Position numbers and translations under genes: made by a program. Shown one piece after another: positions 17,386 to 26,575 of a stretch of 64,000 nt of DNA (positions are counted from its first letter, which is position 1; each line of letters begins with the position of its first letter). Source of the stretch: Paludibaculum fermentans_A (GTDB lineage Bacteria > Acidobacteriota > Terriglobia > Bryobacterales > Bryobacteraceae); the NCBI RefSeq assembly GCF_051172195.1, contig NZ_JBPJAQ010000001.1:3224001-3288000 (forward strand), written 5' to 3'. The notes beneath the pieces are model-generated. The model was not told the DNA's origin. It saw nothing but the letters and a program-made list of their open reading frames with translations, and made no database searches.

Positions 17386-19689
17386 TCACCCCTTGAGCAA
17401 CTTCGTGACGTAGGCCGGGGTCAACGGGATGCGGCGCGGGTGAACTCCGGTGGCGTCGAAGAAGGCGGCGGCTATGGCTGGCGCGCAGATGCCGTTGGCG
17501 GCCTCCCCTCCTGTGCCGAAGCCCTGGTCGTCGCGGGAGATCTGCACGGTGCGGATCTCGGGCATCTCGGCCATGGTGAGGATTTTGTAGGTGCTCCAGT
17601 CCGTGCTGGTGACGCGTTCCTTGTCGAAGGTGACCTCCTCTTTGAGGGTCTCGCTGAGCCCCATGACGAGCCCGCTCTTCATGCAGCGGTCGAGCTGGCG
17701 GGGGTTGATGATCTTGCCGCACTCCAGGCCGAGGGTGAACTTCGTGACCTGGACAACCCCGGTCTCGGGCGTTACGGTGATCTCGGCGATGCCTGCCCAA
17801 TAGGCGTTGGAGCGCTTCATGATATTGACTCCGCGGCCGGTGAGGGTGCCCTGTCCGGACTTGCGTGCGCCCGGCTTGGGGGAGTGGCGCGGCTCCCAGT
17901 TGGCCTCCTTGGCGGTGGCCTTCAGCACGTCGATGAGGCGTTGATCGGTGGTGTGGTCGAGGCGGTATTGGATGGGGTCGGCGCCGGCTGAGGCGGCTGC
18001 TTCGTTGATGAGACCTTCCAGGACGAAGTTCTGCTGGCGCTGGCCGGGGGTGCGCATGATGTTGCCGCGCAGGCCGCCGGCGGGTGTTTCGGCGGCCAGG
18101 TTGGTCATGCCGAAGCCGCGCTGACAGACGGTGGGGATGCGGTCGTAGACCCACTCCAGCGCGAGGAAGTTGGAGGGCTTCGAGGTGCTGCAGGGCAGGC
18201 CGGCGAGGATCGCGCCGAGCAGACGCGCGTCCATCTGCTTGGGCATGTAGGAGTCGTTCTGCAGGACGACGATGCGGCCATTGGCGTCGAGGCCGGCCTG
18301 GATGTCGGCGACCCAACCGGGGGAGACGGTGGACCAGGCGAGGTCCTCCTGCAGGGCCCACTGGACGCGGACGGGCTTGCCGGTGAGCTGCGAGAGGATG
18401 ACGGCATCGGCCTCGGCTCCATCGCCACCGAAGGTGGTGCGGCCATATTGGCCGGCCTGGTCGAGCCAGCGGACGACGACCTGATCGACAGGGACGCTGA
18501 GGGCATGGGCGAGCTGCGCGCGCAGGCCCTGGGAGTGCGACGAATGGGTCCAGACGGTGACCGCGCCATCGGGCTTCACGTCGGCCACGGCGACGTAGGG
18601 ACCCATGGGCGCATGGCGGACATAGGGCTGTTCGTAGGAGGCGGAGATGGTGCGGGCCGCTCCGGCCAGCGCGGTGGCGACGGTGGCAACGTTGCCGTGG
18701 GTGTCGCAGGGTGCGCCCCAGTTGACGGCGCGCAGGGCGGCGGTCAGGTTGTCACTGCCGGGCAGGCCGGCCCAGGCGGTCCACCTGGTGGTGTTGGCGA
18801 CGGCGCGGGCGGCGCTGATGGCCTCCCACTCGTCGGGCGAGACGACGGCGACGAGGTTGTTCTTGCGGACGACCTGGGCGGTGGGGAAGCGCTGCTTGTC
18901 GAGGGTGCCCAGGGAGATCAGCGTGGAGCCGAGGGTGGCGGGCCGGATCATGCGGGCGTGCAGCATGCCGGGCAGTTTGACGTCGCAGCTCCACTGGGTG
19001 CGGCCGGTCACTTTAGCCGGGATGCCGGGCATGGGGTAAGACTGGCCCACGACGCGGTACTGGCCGATGGGCTTCATGGGCGGATCGCCGGTGACGACGT
19101 AGCCATCGAGCCCGGCCAGGCCGTTGCCGGACGTGGCATCGACGCGGGCGGGCGTGCCGGAGATGGGGATCTTCAGGTCGAGGTGCTGGCCCTGGACGAG
19201 CTGGCCATAGCTGAGCTGCCTGCCGCCGCCGGAGACGATGCCGTCGGCGACTGTCAGCTCGGTCACAGGAACCGCGAGTTGGGCGGAGGCCAAGGAGAGC
19301 AGGGCCTGGTAGGTGTAGGCGCCGACTTTGCGGAGGTTGAGGGCTCCGGTGAGGAAGCCGGCCGAGTAGCCGCCGTCGGGGGTGCGGTCCGTATCGCCGA
19401 GGATCAGGGTGATGGATTCGGGGCGGACGTTGAGCTCCTCGGCGAGGGTCTGGGCGTAGAAAGCGCTCATGCCGGTGCCGGTCTCGGTGCGGCCGGTGCG
19501 GGCGGTGATGGTGTTGTCGGCGCGGATCTCGAGCCACGAAGGGAGCTGCGTGGGGTCGACTGAATTGGCGGCGGGCGCCTGGGCCTGCTGGGCCGGGAGG
19601 GCGAGCGAGACGAAGAGGGCGCCTCCGGCGCGGACGAAGCCGCGGCGTGTGAGTGTCGAGGGGAAGGGGGCTTCGGTAGGGGTCCGCAT
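17386..19689 (-). CDS. Molybdopterin-binding aldehyde/isoquinoline oxidoreductase large subunit, Tat-tagged
   Basis: 767 residues. The Tat signal is LTRRGFVRAGGALFVSLALPA. The rest matches the IorB-type molybdenum hydroxylase large subunit of the xanthine dehydrogenase superfamily: TGRTETGTGMSAFYAQTLAEE near the start, TTFGGDGAEADAV in the middle, and an equatorial glutamate region close to the C-terminus (TGGEAANGICAPAI). Such subunits bind the molybdopterin-cytosine-dinucleotide-type cofactor and hydroxylate aldehydes or N-heteroaromatics. The gene is 1 bp downstream of its 2Fe-2S partner, and the pair is probably exported together. No FAD subunit is nearby, as usual for this periplasmic type. 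Confidence 0.9.
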   Translation of the reverse strand: MRTPTEAPFPSTLTRRGFVRAGGALFVSLALPAQQAQAPAANSVDPTQLPSWLEIRADNTITARTGRTETGTGMSAFYAQTLAEELNVRPESITLILGDTDRTPDGGYSAGFLTGALNLRKVGAYTYQALLSLASAQLAVPVTELTVADGIVSGGGRQLSYGQLVQGQHLDLKIPISGTPARVDATSGNGLAGLDGYVVTGDPPMKPIGQYRVVGQSYPMPGIPAKVTGRTQWSCDVKLPGMLHARMIRPATLGSTLISLGTLDKQRFPTAQVVRKNNLVAVVSPDEWEAISAARAVANTTRWTAWAGLPGSDNLTAALRAVNWGAPCDTHGNVATVATALAGAARTISASYEQPYVRHAPMGPYVAVADVKPDGAVTVWTHSSHSQGLRAQLAHALSVPVDQVVVRWLDQAGQYGRTTFGGDGAEADAVILSQLTGKPVRVQWALQEDLAWSTVSPGWVADIQAGLDANGRIVVLQNDSYMPKQMDARLLGAILAGLPCSTSKPSNFLALEWVYDRIPTVCQRGFGMTNLAAETPAGGLRGNIMRTPGQRQQNFVLEGLINEAAASAGADPIQYRLDHTTDQRLIDVLKATAKEANWEPRHSPKPGARKSGQGTLTGRGVNIMKRSNAYWAGIAEITVTPETGVVQVTKFTLGLECGKIINPRQLDRCMKSGLVMGLSETLKEEVTFDKERVTSTDWSTYKILTMAEMPEIRTVQISRDDQGFGTGGEAANGICAPAIAAAFFDATGVHPRRIPLTPAYVTKLLKG

Positions 19690-19690
19690 A

Positions 19691-20200
<510 letters not shown>

Positions 20201-20271
20201 GCACGGTCCTCCTTTAGAGACACGGGTGGTGTGTTGAGTGCGGTTGATGAGATGTGGGCCGCGGCGCGAGC

Positions 20272-20973
20272 TCAGCCGGTGATCCGGTGGGAGCGGAGGG
20301 CGGCGGCCACCAGGTACCACGCGGGCCAGCTGAGCGCCCAATTGGGGAGCCAGGGTCCGTTGGCGGTCCAGGTTGGAATTGTCAGCGCCGTGACAGTGAC
20401 GGCGAGGATGACGGCCGGCAGGGGCCGGATGCGTTTGAGCCGCAGGCCCTGGCTGACGCCCCAGATGGCGGGGATCAGGAAGAGCAGCAGGCAGAACCTC
20501 GACAGCGATTCGATATCGAACCGGGCGAAGCAGAAGAGGCAGGGCAGGCCGCTGAGGGCCGCGCTGACCCAGATGGTGCGGCGCGAGAGGGAACCGACGG
20601 CGAAGCCGCAGGTCCAGGACCAGCCGGCGAGGAGCAGCACCTGCCAGCAGAGCAGGGACAGGCCGGGCGGGAGGGACCAGCCGATGCCGCGGAAGAGGGC
20701 GGCGTCGAGGGTCTGGAGCCAGGTCCGGCTGACGGTGAGCGAGAAGCCCATGAGCAGCAGGGTGCAGGGCCAGGCGAGGCCGAAGGCGGCGAGCCAGGGG
20801 CGCCAGTTCCGCCAGAGGAGCAAGTGGCGGCGGAGGGCGAGGCCGGCGACCTCGAAGAGCATGCGCGAGTGGCTTTCGCCAGCTTCGAGGAGGTCGCCGA
20901 GGACGGCCTCGCGCTCGTGGTGTTCGAGGAATTGGGATACCGCGTCGACCAGGGTCCAGCCGATGGTTCTCAT
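20272..20973 (-). CDS. Hypothetical multi-pass membrane protein
   Basis: 233 residues from the ATG at 20973, with GGAG 8 bp upstream. The first 45 residues are polar (FLEHHEREAVLGDLLEAGE) and are followed by roughly five to six hydrophobic segments with many tryptophans. I do not recognise a characterised family. It is 30 bp downstream of a PadR regulator gene on the same strand. PadR genes often sit beside the membrane protein they control, so it is likely regulated by that PadR protein. Confidence 0.75.
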   Translation of the reverse strand: MRTIGWTLVDAVSQFLEHHEREAVLGDLLEAGESHSRMLFEVAGLALRRHLLLWRNWRPWLAAFGLAWPCTLLLMGFSLTVSRTWLQTLDAALFRGIGWSLPPGLSLLCWQVLLLAGWSWTCGFAVGSLSRRTIWVSAALSGLPCLFCFARFDIESLSRFCLLLFLIPAIWGVSQGLRLKRIRPLPAVILAVTVTALTIPTWTANGPWLPNWALSWPAWYLVAAALRSHRITG

Positions 20974-21003
20974 AACCAAATCTCCGTCATGCCAGCGTCT
21001 CGG

Positions 21004-21333
21004 TCAGGCGAGCGAGTGGGCTCGGGTTTCGGCCCAGGAGACTCCGATGGTCAAGCGGATGACGGCATCGTAGAAGTCTTTGGCGGCGGCGACGCCCATG
21101 GGGGTGACGCGCACCATGCGTTTGGCGCGGCCTCCGCGGAGTGCGGTGGCCTCGCCCATCCAGGTTTCGACGAGGCCTTTGGACTCGAGGCGATCGACGG
21201 TAGTGTAGAGGGCGCCGAGGGAGCAGCGGCGACCGGTGGTGGATTCGATCTCTTCGCGCATGGCGGCTCCGTAGGCGTTGTTGCCGAGGCGGGCCGCAGC
21301 GGTGATGAGAAGGTATTCAAACTCGCCCAGCAT
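21004..21333 (-). CDS. PadR family transcriptional regulator
   Basis: 109 residues from the ATG at 21333; a GTG four codons upstream (21345) is also possible and would overlap the upstream gene's stop. The PadR winged helix is clear: LGEFEYLLITAAARLG, then GRRCSLGALYTTVDRLESKGLVE for the recognition helix and TPMGVAAAKDFYDAV for the dimerisation tail. PadR proteins are usually repressors responding to small molecules. The downstream membrane protein gene is the natural target. Confidence 0.9.
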   Translation of the reverse strand: MLGEFEYLLITAAARLGNNAYGAAMREEIESTTGRRCSLGALYTTVDRLESKGLVETWMGEATALRGGRAKRMVRVTPMGVAAAKDFYDAVIRLTIGVSWAETRAHSLA

Positions 21334-21341
21334 GATTTGAA

Positions 21342-22235
21342 TCACATTGTGCTACTAATGCCGGGTGGTGTCAAGAGGGGGCGGCCTCGGGAACGCGGTT
21401 GGGGACTGGTCGCGGTGTGTGGGGTTGGGTTTGATCGCTCGTGGGCGTGGGATTTTGGGGGAGTGGCCGTGGGGCGGATGGGGTTGAGGGGTTGGTGAAT
21501 TTGGTTGTGTTTCTGTGTGGGGCGGCAGTGGCGGGGCTCGATGCGGAGTTGGGCACGGGTTGCCGCGAATGGGTTTGTTCGCTCATTTCTGGAGGATTCG
21601 GGGGAATTGGCCGTTGGGGGGATGGGGTCGAGTGGGCCGAGTTGGGGTGAAGAGGTTGGTTGGTTTGGTTGTGATTCTGTGTGGGGCCGCACCGGCGGGG
21701 GTACGGTGCGGAGCTCGGAAGGGGTCGGCGCGAATGGGTTTGTTCGCTCATTTTCGGAGGATTCTCGGAGGTCCGCTGCGGAGCGGCCGTGGTTGAGGGG
21801 GCCGGCTTCAGTCAAGAGATCGAAGTTTGGCTTCGTCTGGACAGAGGCGACCGGGGGGTGTCTGCGGATTTGGAGGGTGGCCGCCCCAAAGGGTTGGGGC
21901 TGTGACTCTGCAATTGGGTTTGTTGCCTCCTGTATGGAGGATTCGTAGGAACTGGGCGTTGGCCGGATGGGGTCGAGGCTGCGCCGCCGAAGTTCGTGGA
22001 TGAGTTCGGCTGCGATGGTTTGGGCGAGCCTGTGTTCGACGAGGGCGTGGGGGTGGGATTGGCTGATGAGGGTGGGGAGGAGGCCGTGGAAGTCAGCACG
22101 GTCCTTGGGCGTAGCTCCGATGGGGTTGGTGCCGTTCGACGCCTGCAACCGCCCATGGGCGGTCTGGGCTGAGCGAGCGACTTGGCGGCGGGTCGCGGTG
22201 AGCGCCTCCCTCCGAGTCGAATCCTTTGCAGGCAT
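21342..22235 (-). CDS. Acidobacterial-type hypothetical protein with degenerate internal repeats
   Basis: 297 residues from the ATG at 22235, directly behind an ideal AGGAGG, which argues for a translated gene. Residues 1-80 (STRREALTATRRQVARS at the start, later HALVEHRLAQTIAAELIHELRR) resemble a family common in Solibacter-type genomes. In its usual members this region continues with a TGPRTPEGK-like motif, which is altered here. From about residue 85 the sequence is rich in Pro, Thr, Ser and Asn and contains about four degenerate repeats with an NERTNPFA core. The protein has no known function. A decaying gene is a real alternative. It ends overlapping the possible GTG start of padR. Confidence 0.6.
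   Translation of the reverse strand: MPAKDSTRREALTATRRQVARSAQTAHGRLQASNGTNPIGATPKDRADFHGLLPTLISQSHPHALVEHRLAQTIAAELIHELRRRSLDPIRPTPSSYESSIQEATNPIAESQPQPFGAATLQIRRHPPVASVQTKPNFDLLTEAGPLNHGRSAADLRESSENERTNPFAPTPSELRTVPPPVRPHTESQPNQPTSSPQLGPLDPIPPTANSPESSRNERTNPFAATRAQLRIEPRHCRPTQKHNQIHQPLNPIRPTATPPKSHAHERSNPTPHTATSPQPRSRGRPLLTPPGISSTM
21430..21960 (-). repeat. Four degenerate tandem repeats inside a coding region
   Basis: The plus-strand core AATGGGTTTGTTCGCTCATT occurs at 21568 and exactly again at 21733 (165 bp, 55 codons). Related copies lie around 21430 (offset 144 bp, 48 codons) and 21912. The two clearest offsets are multiples of three, so those repeats stay in one reading frame of the minus-strand gene. 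Confidence 0.7.
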
Positions 22236-22595
22236 AGTGCCTCCTTTCGCTTCGGAGTGTAGACCGCGTGGAAGCGAAGAAAAGGAGATGATCTCTGCAA
22301 GCGGTTGAAAAGAGGACGTCGATTTAGTTGGAAGTGCAGTGAATGAATGTCGCCTAATGCAAAAAGACGGAGGTTCCTGCTTGGCCCGCCAAATTGTGTC
22401 CCAAGGCACGTCTGGAGGCAGTAATCGTGCGCACGTCTGCTGGGCGTCGTAACGACCGCCCAGCGGCGGCCCCCCTTGTTGGCCTTACCCAAGAACCGAA
22501 TGGCTCCGCTGATTCGTGCAGTGATTAGTCGTTCGGGATCTTGAGGTTCTGAACCTGGTATTGTTCCTATTTCGGCGAAGAAACACGCTACTGAT
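22236..22595. other. Intergenic region between the repeat gene and mcrB
   Basis: This 360-bp divergent spacer must carry promoters for both sides. Two hairpins are visible: TTCGCTTC/GAAGCGAA at 22246-22278, just upstream of the repeat gene's ribosome-binding site, and GCTGGGCG/CGCCCAGC at 22439-22464. A 13-bp palindrome lies at 22544-22556. I cannot assign a confident -10/-35 pair. Confidence 0.5.
22544..22556. promoter_or_regulatory. 13-bp palindrome upstream of mcrB
   Basis: The palindrome AGGTTCTGAACCT has 6-bp perfect arms and ends 39 bp before the mcrB start. Position and symmetry suit a regulator-binding site, but no regulator gene is next to it. Confidence 0.3.
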
Positions 22596-24095
22596 ATGTC
22601 CTCCAATACAAACCCGCTAGCTCCGCTTGTTGATCTCATCCATTCCGGGACTTTGGACAACTGGAAAGCTCGAAACGAAGCCGCTTTGGCAGAGTTGTTC
22701 GGGCGCAGATACCCGAAGAAGGCTAAAGACTCGGTAGCTTTGCGGGCTCCGGAGATGAAGGGGAATGACACCAATGTTCCCTATGCGGCGTACATCCATC
22801 CTTCGAACGCCGACTCCGGCGCCTATGGAGGAATGAGCTTCGTCGTCTTTCCGGTTGAAGAGGGACCTTGCCTGGTTGGCTTGGTGATTGGGACTCAGGG
22901 GTTGGCGCCTGATGAGGGGATTCTGGGGCGGCCCGGGCACGCTCGGAAGCTCAATGCGATTGCCAAATGGTTGAATCACGAGTTTGGCGGTGGCAACCAA
23001 GTGGCCTGGGCCAAGCAGGATCCAACACGGGTGGATATCGATGTGCCGGAATCAATCCGGCAGGGTTGGTCCAGCTACAGTCGCGTCTTCGGGCGATATG
23101 GGAGAGTCCTGTACGCGCTGTACAAGCCCTCCGCGGATCGTCAAGCGACCACCTCTGCTGTGGCCGCCCTGCTCGATCTGATGTTTGAGGAGCGGGGCCA
23201 CTCTCCTATGAAGGAGTTCGAGGCCGAGTCGGATGGCATACAGTCAGCCTGGTTTTCGCAGTTGATGCCGAAGACGGACGAGAACCAGGTGGTTGACCTG
23301 TTGAACAACCGCCGGTTTGTGGTGTTGCAGGGTCCGCCGGGTACGGGCAAGACGCGGATGGCCCGGCAGATTCTGGCTGGACGCTATGCCGGGTTTGGCC
23401 GCTCCATTCAGTTTCATCCTGGCACCACCTACGAGAACTTCATTGGAGGGTTGGCCCCGGTCCATGGGGCCGAGGACGGGGGCGGCGCGCTGGGATTCCG
23501 ATTTGCGCCGAAGCCCGGTTTTCTGATCGAAGCTGCGGCGCAGGCGGCGCAGGCGGCGGAGAAGAACGCTCCTTATCTACTGCATATCGATGAGATCAAC
23601 CGGGCGGACCTGGGGAAGATTCTGGGAGAAGCGATTTATCTGTTCGAGTCGAAGCAGGAGTCGCGCCGGGAGATCGATCTGCCGTACGATTTTGGCGCGC
23701 CTTTCCACGGGCGGTTGCATCTGCCAGAGAACCTGCATGTTCTGGGCACGATGAACAGTTCCGATCGGAGTATCGCGATCCTGGATGTTGCGGTGCGCCG
23801 ACGATTCGCGTTCCTGTCGCTGTGGCCGAGCCTGTCGGTTGTGGAGGAGCATGGCTGTGCCCTGACGCAACACGCGTACAAGGACCTGGTTTCGATTTTT
23901 GTGGAGCACGCTCCGGATGAGGCGCTGGCGCTCGTGCCCGGTCATTCGTATTTCCTGGATAAAGACGAGGCACAAGCGCGCGTAAGTCTGCGAACCAGCC
24001 TCGCCCCGTTGCTTGATGAGTACCTGGCGCAGGGTTACGTGAGTGGGTTTGCCGAGTCGATTCGGGGGTACATGCAGTGGCTGGAAAGCCTGTAG
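22596..24095 (+). CDS. mcrB: McrB-like AAA+ GTPase of a modification-dependent restriction system
   Basis: 499 residues. The AAA+ core carries Walker A GPPGTGKT (246-253), the McrB-family segment YENFIGGLAPV, Walker B with LLHIDEINRADLGKILGE (about 330-348), and GTMNSSDRS followed by AVRRRFAF, the McrB version of the sensor motif (usually MNTADRS). The first 210 residues form a separate domain with FVVFPVEEGPCLVGLVIGTQG and are not the classical E. coli McrB DNA-binding domain, so the recognised modification may differ. It overlaps the next gene by 19 bp, as expected for a motor and nuclease pair. Confidence 0.9.
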   Translation: MSSNTNPLAPLVDLIHSGTLDNWKARNEAALAELFGRRYPKKAKDSVALRAPEMKGNDTNVPYAAYIHPSNADSGAYGGMSFVVFPVEEGPCLVGLVIGTQGLAPDEGILGRPGHARKLNAIAKWLNHEFGGGNQVAWAKQDPTRVDIDVPESIRQGWSSYSRVFGRYGRVLYALYKPSADRQATTSAVAALLDLMFEERGHSPMKEFEAESDGIQSAWFSQLMPKTDENQVVDLLNNRRFVVLQGPPGTGKTRMARQILAGRYAGFGRSIQFHPGTTYENFIGGLAPVHGAEDGGGALGFRFAPKPGFLIEAAAQAAQAAEKNAPYLLHIDEINRADLGKILGEAIYLFESKQESRREIDLPYDFGAPFHGRLHLPENLHVLGTMNSSDRSIAILDVAVRRRFAFLSLWPSLSVVEEHGCALTQHAYKDLVSIFVEHAPDEALALVPGHSYFLDKDEAQARVSLRTSLAPLLDEYLAQGYVSGFAESIRGYMQWLESL

Positions 24096-25588
24096 CGGCC
24101 GCCCTGCGCGCAGGCTCGCGTCGACCTCGGCGGGCTGTCGTCTCACCGCTGAACGGTATCAAGCCGACCCGGGATATCTGCCTCGAGTTGCAGGACCATA
24201 GCCGGGTGACCAAGTCGGCCATCGAGTTATTTGGGAGCAAGAACTCAGCCGATCCGCAGGCGCAGGCAGCGCGGCTTTCGGAGTTGTTCATCCGCCAGAA
24301 TCTACCGATCTTCCAATTGCTGCAGGTGGACGTGCAGAGGGACTTCGATGGATCAGACGTTCTGCTGAAGATCGAATCGCATAGCGCGGTAGGGGCCGTT
24401 CCGCTGCGATCTCCGCTGACCTCGAAGAATGATTTTGGCCTAGTGGTCCAGCCGCGATTTCCCTGGGCGGGCATTGGGCCGATGTTGGCCGAGATGGGGT
24501 GGCTGATCAGCCCAACTCCACTGAAGCTGCCGCTGCTGAAGCGGTCAGAGCGACGGGTGCCGCTTTGGGTCCTCTCGTACATGGTGCTGACCAGGTTCAA
24601 GGCGCTGTTGGACAAACTGGAGCGCCGGTTTGAGGTGACGAAGGAGACCCGATCGAGTCCGAGGGGCCGGATCGAGTGGTCCGAGTACGTGACGCGTGAG
24701 ATGCCTCGGGGCCGCTTTCTGGCGGTTCCGTGCACTTTCCCTGATCTTCGAGATGACCGGCTTCTGAAGGGCGCCATCCGGTTCGCGGTGGAGAAGCAAC
24801 TCCGCTCGCTGGAGACGCAATCGGGGCAAGGGGCGTTTGTGCACCGGTTGATTGCTTTCGCGGAAGCTCTGCTGCAGCGGGTTCGAGATGTGGCGGGCCG
24901 CCGGCCCGGCGTCGGAGAAGTCCAGAACTGGTTGCGACGGCCGCTGCGGGCGGATGCCTTTCTGGAGGGGCTGCAGGCGGTCGACTGGACGATTGACGAA
25001 CGAGGACTGGCAGGAAGCAGTGATCTGGAGGGCATTCCGTGGACCATGCCGATGGAGCAGTTCTTCGAGGCGTGGGTGGAGACGATTGTCCGTTCGGTGG
25101 CCCAGCGAACTGGGGGCGTCCTTCGCACAGGCCGCAAAAGGGAGACGGTGTCTCCGATTGCCTGGGATCCGCCCTATGTGGGTTCGCAGCGATCACTGGT
25201 GCCGGATCTGATCCTGGAGACTGAGGACACCGCGATCATCGTCGATGCCAAGTACAAGCGGCATTGGGAGGAGATGCAGGTAGGCGACTGGCGGGGCCAG
25301 TCCGAGGAGCTGCGAGAAGAGCACCGAGCGGACGTTTTGCAGGTGCTGGCTTATGCCAATATGGTGAGCGCTCGGGAGGTTGTCTGTTGTCTGGTGTATC
25401 CGTGTGCGATGACGACCTGGGCGTCGCTGGTGAGACGAGGACGTCTCTTTCACCAATCGGAGCTGCCAAATCGCGGGCGGAGAGTAAGACTCTGGTTGAC
25501 AGCGGTACCGATGTCGGGGGTGGCTGAGGAGGTTGGTGCGAAGCTGGCGGAGCAAATCCGAGATGTGAAGCCGATGATGTTGGTCTAG
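24077..25588 (+). CDS. mcrC: McrC-like PD-(D/E)xK endonuclease subunit
   Basis: 503 residues from a GTG overlapping the end of mcrB, with a G-rich ribosome-binding site. The C-terminal nuclease core shows P376-D377 in LVPDLIL and D390-A-K392 in IIVDAKYK, matching the PD...DxK catalytic pattern of the McrBC 5-methylcytosine restriction component family. LEELRE-type helices (GQSEELREEHRADVLQVLAYA) follow as in other McrC proteins. McrC is recruited by the McrB ring and cuts modified DNA. It is longer than E. coli McrC, with a larger N-terminal part. Confidence 0.88.
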   Translation: MAGKPVAAALRAGSRRPRRAVVSPLNGIKPTRDICLELQDHSRVTKSAIELFGSKNSADPQAQAARLSELFIRQNLPIFQLLQVDVQRDFDGSDVLLKIESHSAVGAVPLRSPLTSKNDFGLVVQPRFPWAGIGPMLAEMGWLISPTPLKLPLLKRSERRVPLWVLSYMVLTRFKALLDKLERRFEVTKETRSSPRGRIEWSEYVTREMPRGRFLAVPCTFPDLRDDRLLKGAIRFAVEKQLRSLETQSGQGAFVHRLIAFAEALLQRVRDVAGRRPGVGEVQNWLRRPLRADAFLEGLQAVDWTIDERGLAGSSDLEGIPWTMPMEQFFEAWVETIVRSVAQRTGGVLRTGRKRETVSPIAWDPPYVGSQRSLVPDLILETEDTAIIVDAKYKRHWEEMQVGDWRGQSEELREEHRADVLQVLAYANMVSAREVVCCLVYPCAMTTWASLVRRGRLFHQSELPNRGRRVRLWLTAVPMSGVAEEVGAKLAEQIRDVKPMMLV

Positions 25589-25924
25589 GCCGGCGGGAAC
25601 AACGTCGGGGGTATTTCAACGTGGGTGGAATCAGAGCTGCTTGGACGTTCTGTGTATAGATCTCAGTCTAGGTACAGGAGCGCAGTGTCGGGCTATGTAT
25701 AAACAAGGCGCTTGGAATCAGCGGTTTGGTGGCACCGCGACACGGCTCTGTGCATAGAATCGCCTCGATTCGCTTGCTTCCAATGGTGATTCAGAAAGGC
25801 TGGTTCCCCACCAATTCGTGAGAAGTGTGTCGGAGTGGTCCAAGTTGAGGAAATCCGAGGTCGCCTAGCAGTCAGGCCATCAAGCCCTCCAGCCGAGCAA
25901 CTGAAGCACTAGAATGGAGGATCC
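25589..25924. other. Intergenic region between mcrC and darT
   Basis: This 336-bp stretch has no convincing gene. It is less GC-rich than its surroundings and contains a TATAAA-like element at 25698-25703 without a good -35. The darT start at 25925 is preceded by GGAGG. The promoter of the toxin-antitoxin pair presumably lies here. Confidence 0.5.
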
Positions 25925-26566
25925 GTGGCCCCCGCGAACCCCAAGATCTACCACATCACTCATCTGGAGAATCTTCCCCGGATTGCAGATGGTGTCCTTT
26001 GGTCCGACGCGGAGCGACTGCGGCAGCAGTTGGATTGCACGGTGGTCGGAATGACTGAGATCAAGCGGAGGCGACTCGAAGAGTTGAAGGTGGATTGTCA
26101 CCCGGGCACCAAAGTGGGAGATTACGTGCCGTTCTACTTCTGCCCCCGCTCCGTCATGCTGTACTTGCTGTGCCAGAGCAACCACCCGGATTTGGCCTAT
26201 CGAGGAGGGCAGCGACCGATTGTTCACTTGGAAGCCGACCTTCGAATGGTTGTCGACTGGGCTGATTCCGAGGGGCGACGCTGGGCGATGTGCAAAGGCA
26301 ATGCCGGCGCGTTTTACACGGTGTTCTCCAGCCATTTGAAGATGTTGGACGAGTTGGACTGGAGCGCGATCCAAGCAGTGGATTGGAGGGACCCGATCGT
26401 GAAGGACAGGAAGCAAGCCGAGTTTCTTGTGCACGAATCCTTCCCGTGGCACCTTGTTGAACGGATCGGTGTGCTCGACAGTCAGATCGGAGCGGAGGTT
26501 GCAGGAGCGGTTCAGAACGCGCGCCACCAGCCGATCGTCACGATTGAGCGAAACTGGTACTACTAG
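25925..26566 (+). CDS. darT: DarT-like DNA ADP-ribosyltransferase toxin
   Basis: 213 residues from a GTG with a GGAGG site. The N-terminal NAD-binding signature YHITHLENL (H10, H13) and the catalytic-type glutamate E166 in KQAEFLV match DarT (DUF4433). The middle part GDYVPFYFCPRSVMLYLL is also characteristic. DarT transfers ADP-ribose from NAD+ to thymidine bases in single-stranded DNA, blocking replication. The family acts in growth control and anti-phage defence. The antitoxin gene starts 9 bp downstream. Confidence 0.93.
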   Translation: MAPANPKIYHITHLENLPRIADGVLWSDAERLRQQLDCTVVGMTEIKRRRLEELKVDCHPGTKVGDYVPFYFCPRSVMLYLLCQSNHPDLAYRGGQRPIVHLEADLRMVVDWADSEGRRWAMCKGNAGAFYTVFSSHLKMLDELDWSAIQAVDWRDPIVKDRKQAEFLVHESFPWHLVERIGVLDSQIGAEVAGAVQNARHQPIVTIERNWYY

Positions 26567-26575
26567 AGAGGGCCT

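Noticed and set aside
21420..21960. Possible CRISPR-like or tandem non-coding array
   Set aside because: Units are degenerate, spaced unevenly, lack unique spacers, and stay in frame inside a gene.
25659..25680. CTCAGTCTAGGTACAG, reminiscent of strong synthetic sigma-70 promoters
   Set aside because: No -35 element at the right distance and only a chance partial match.
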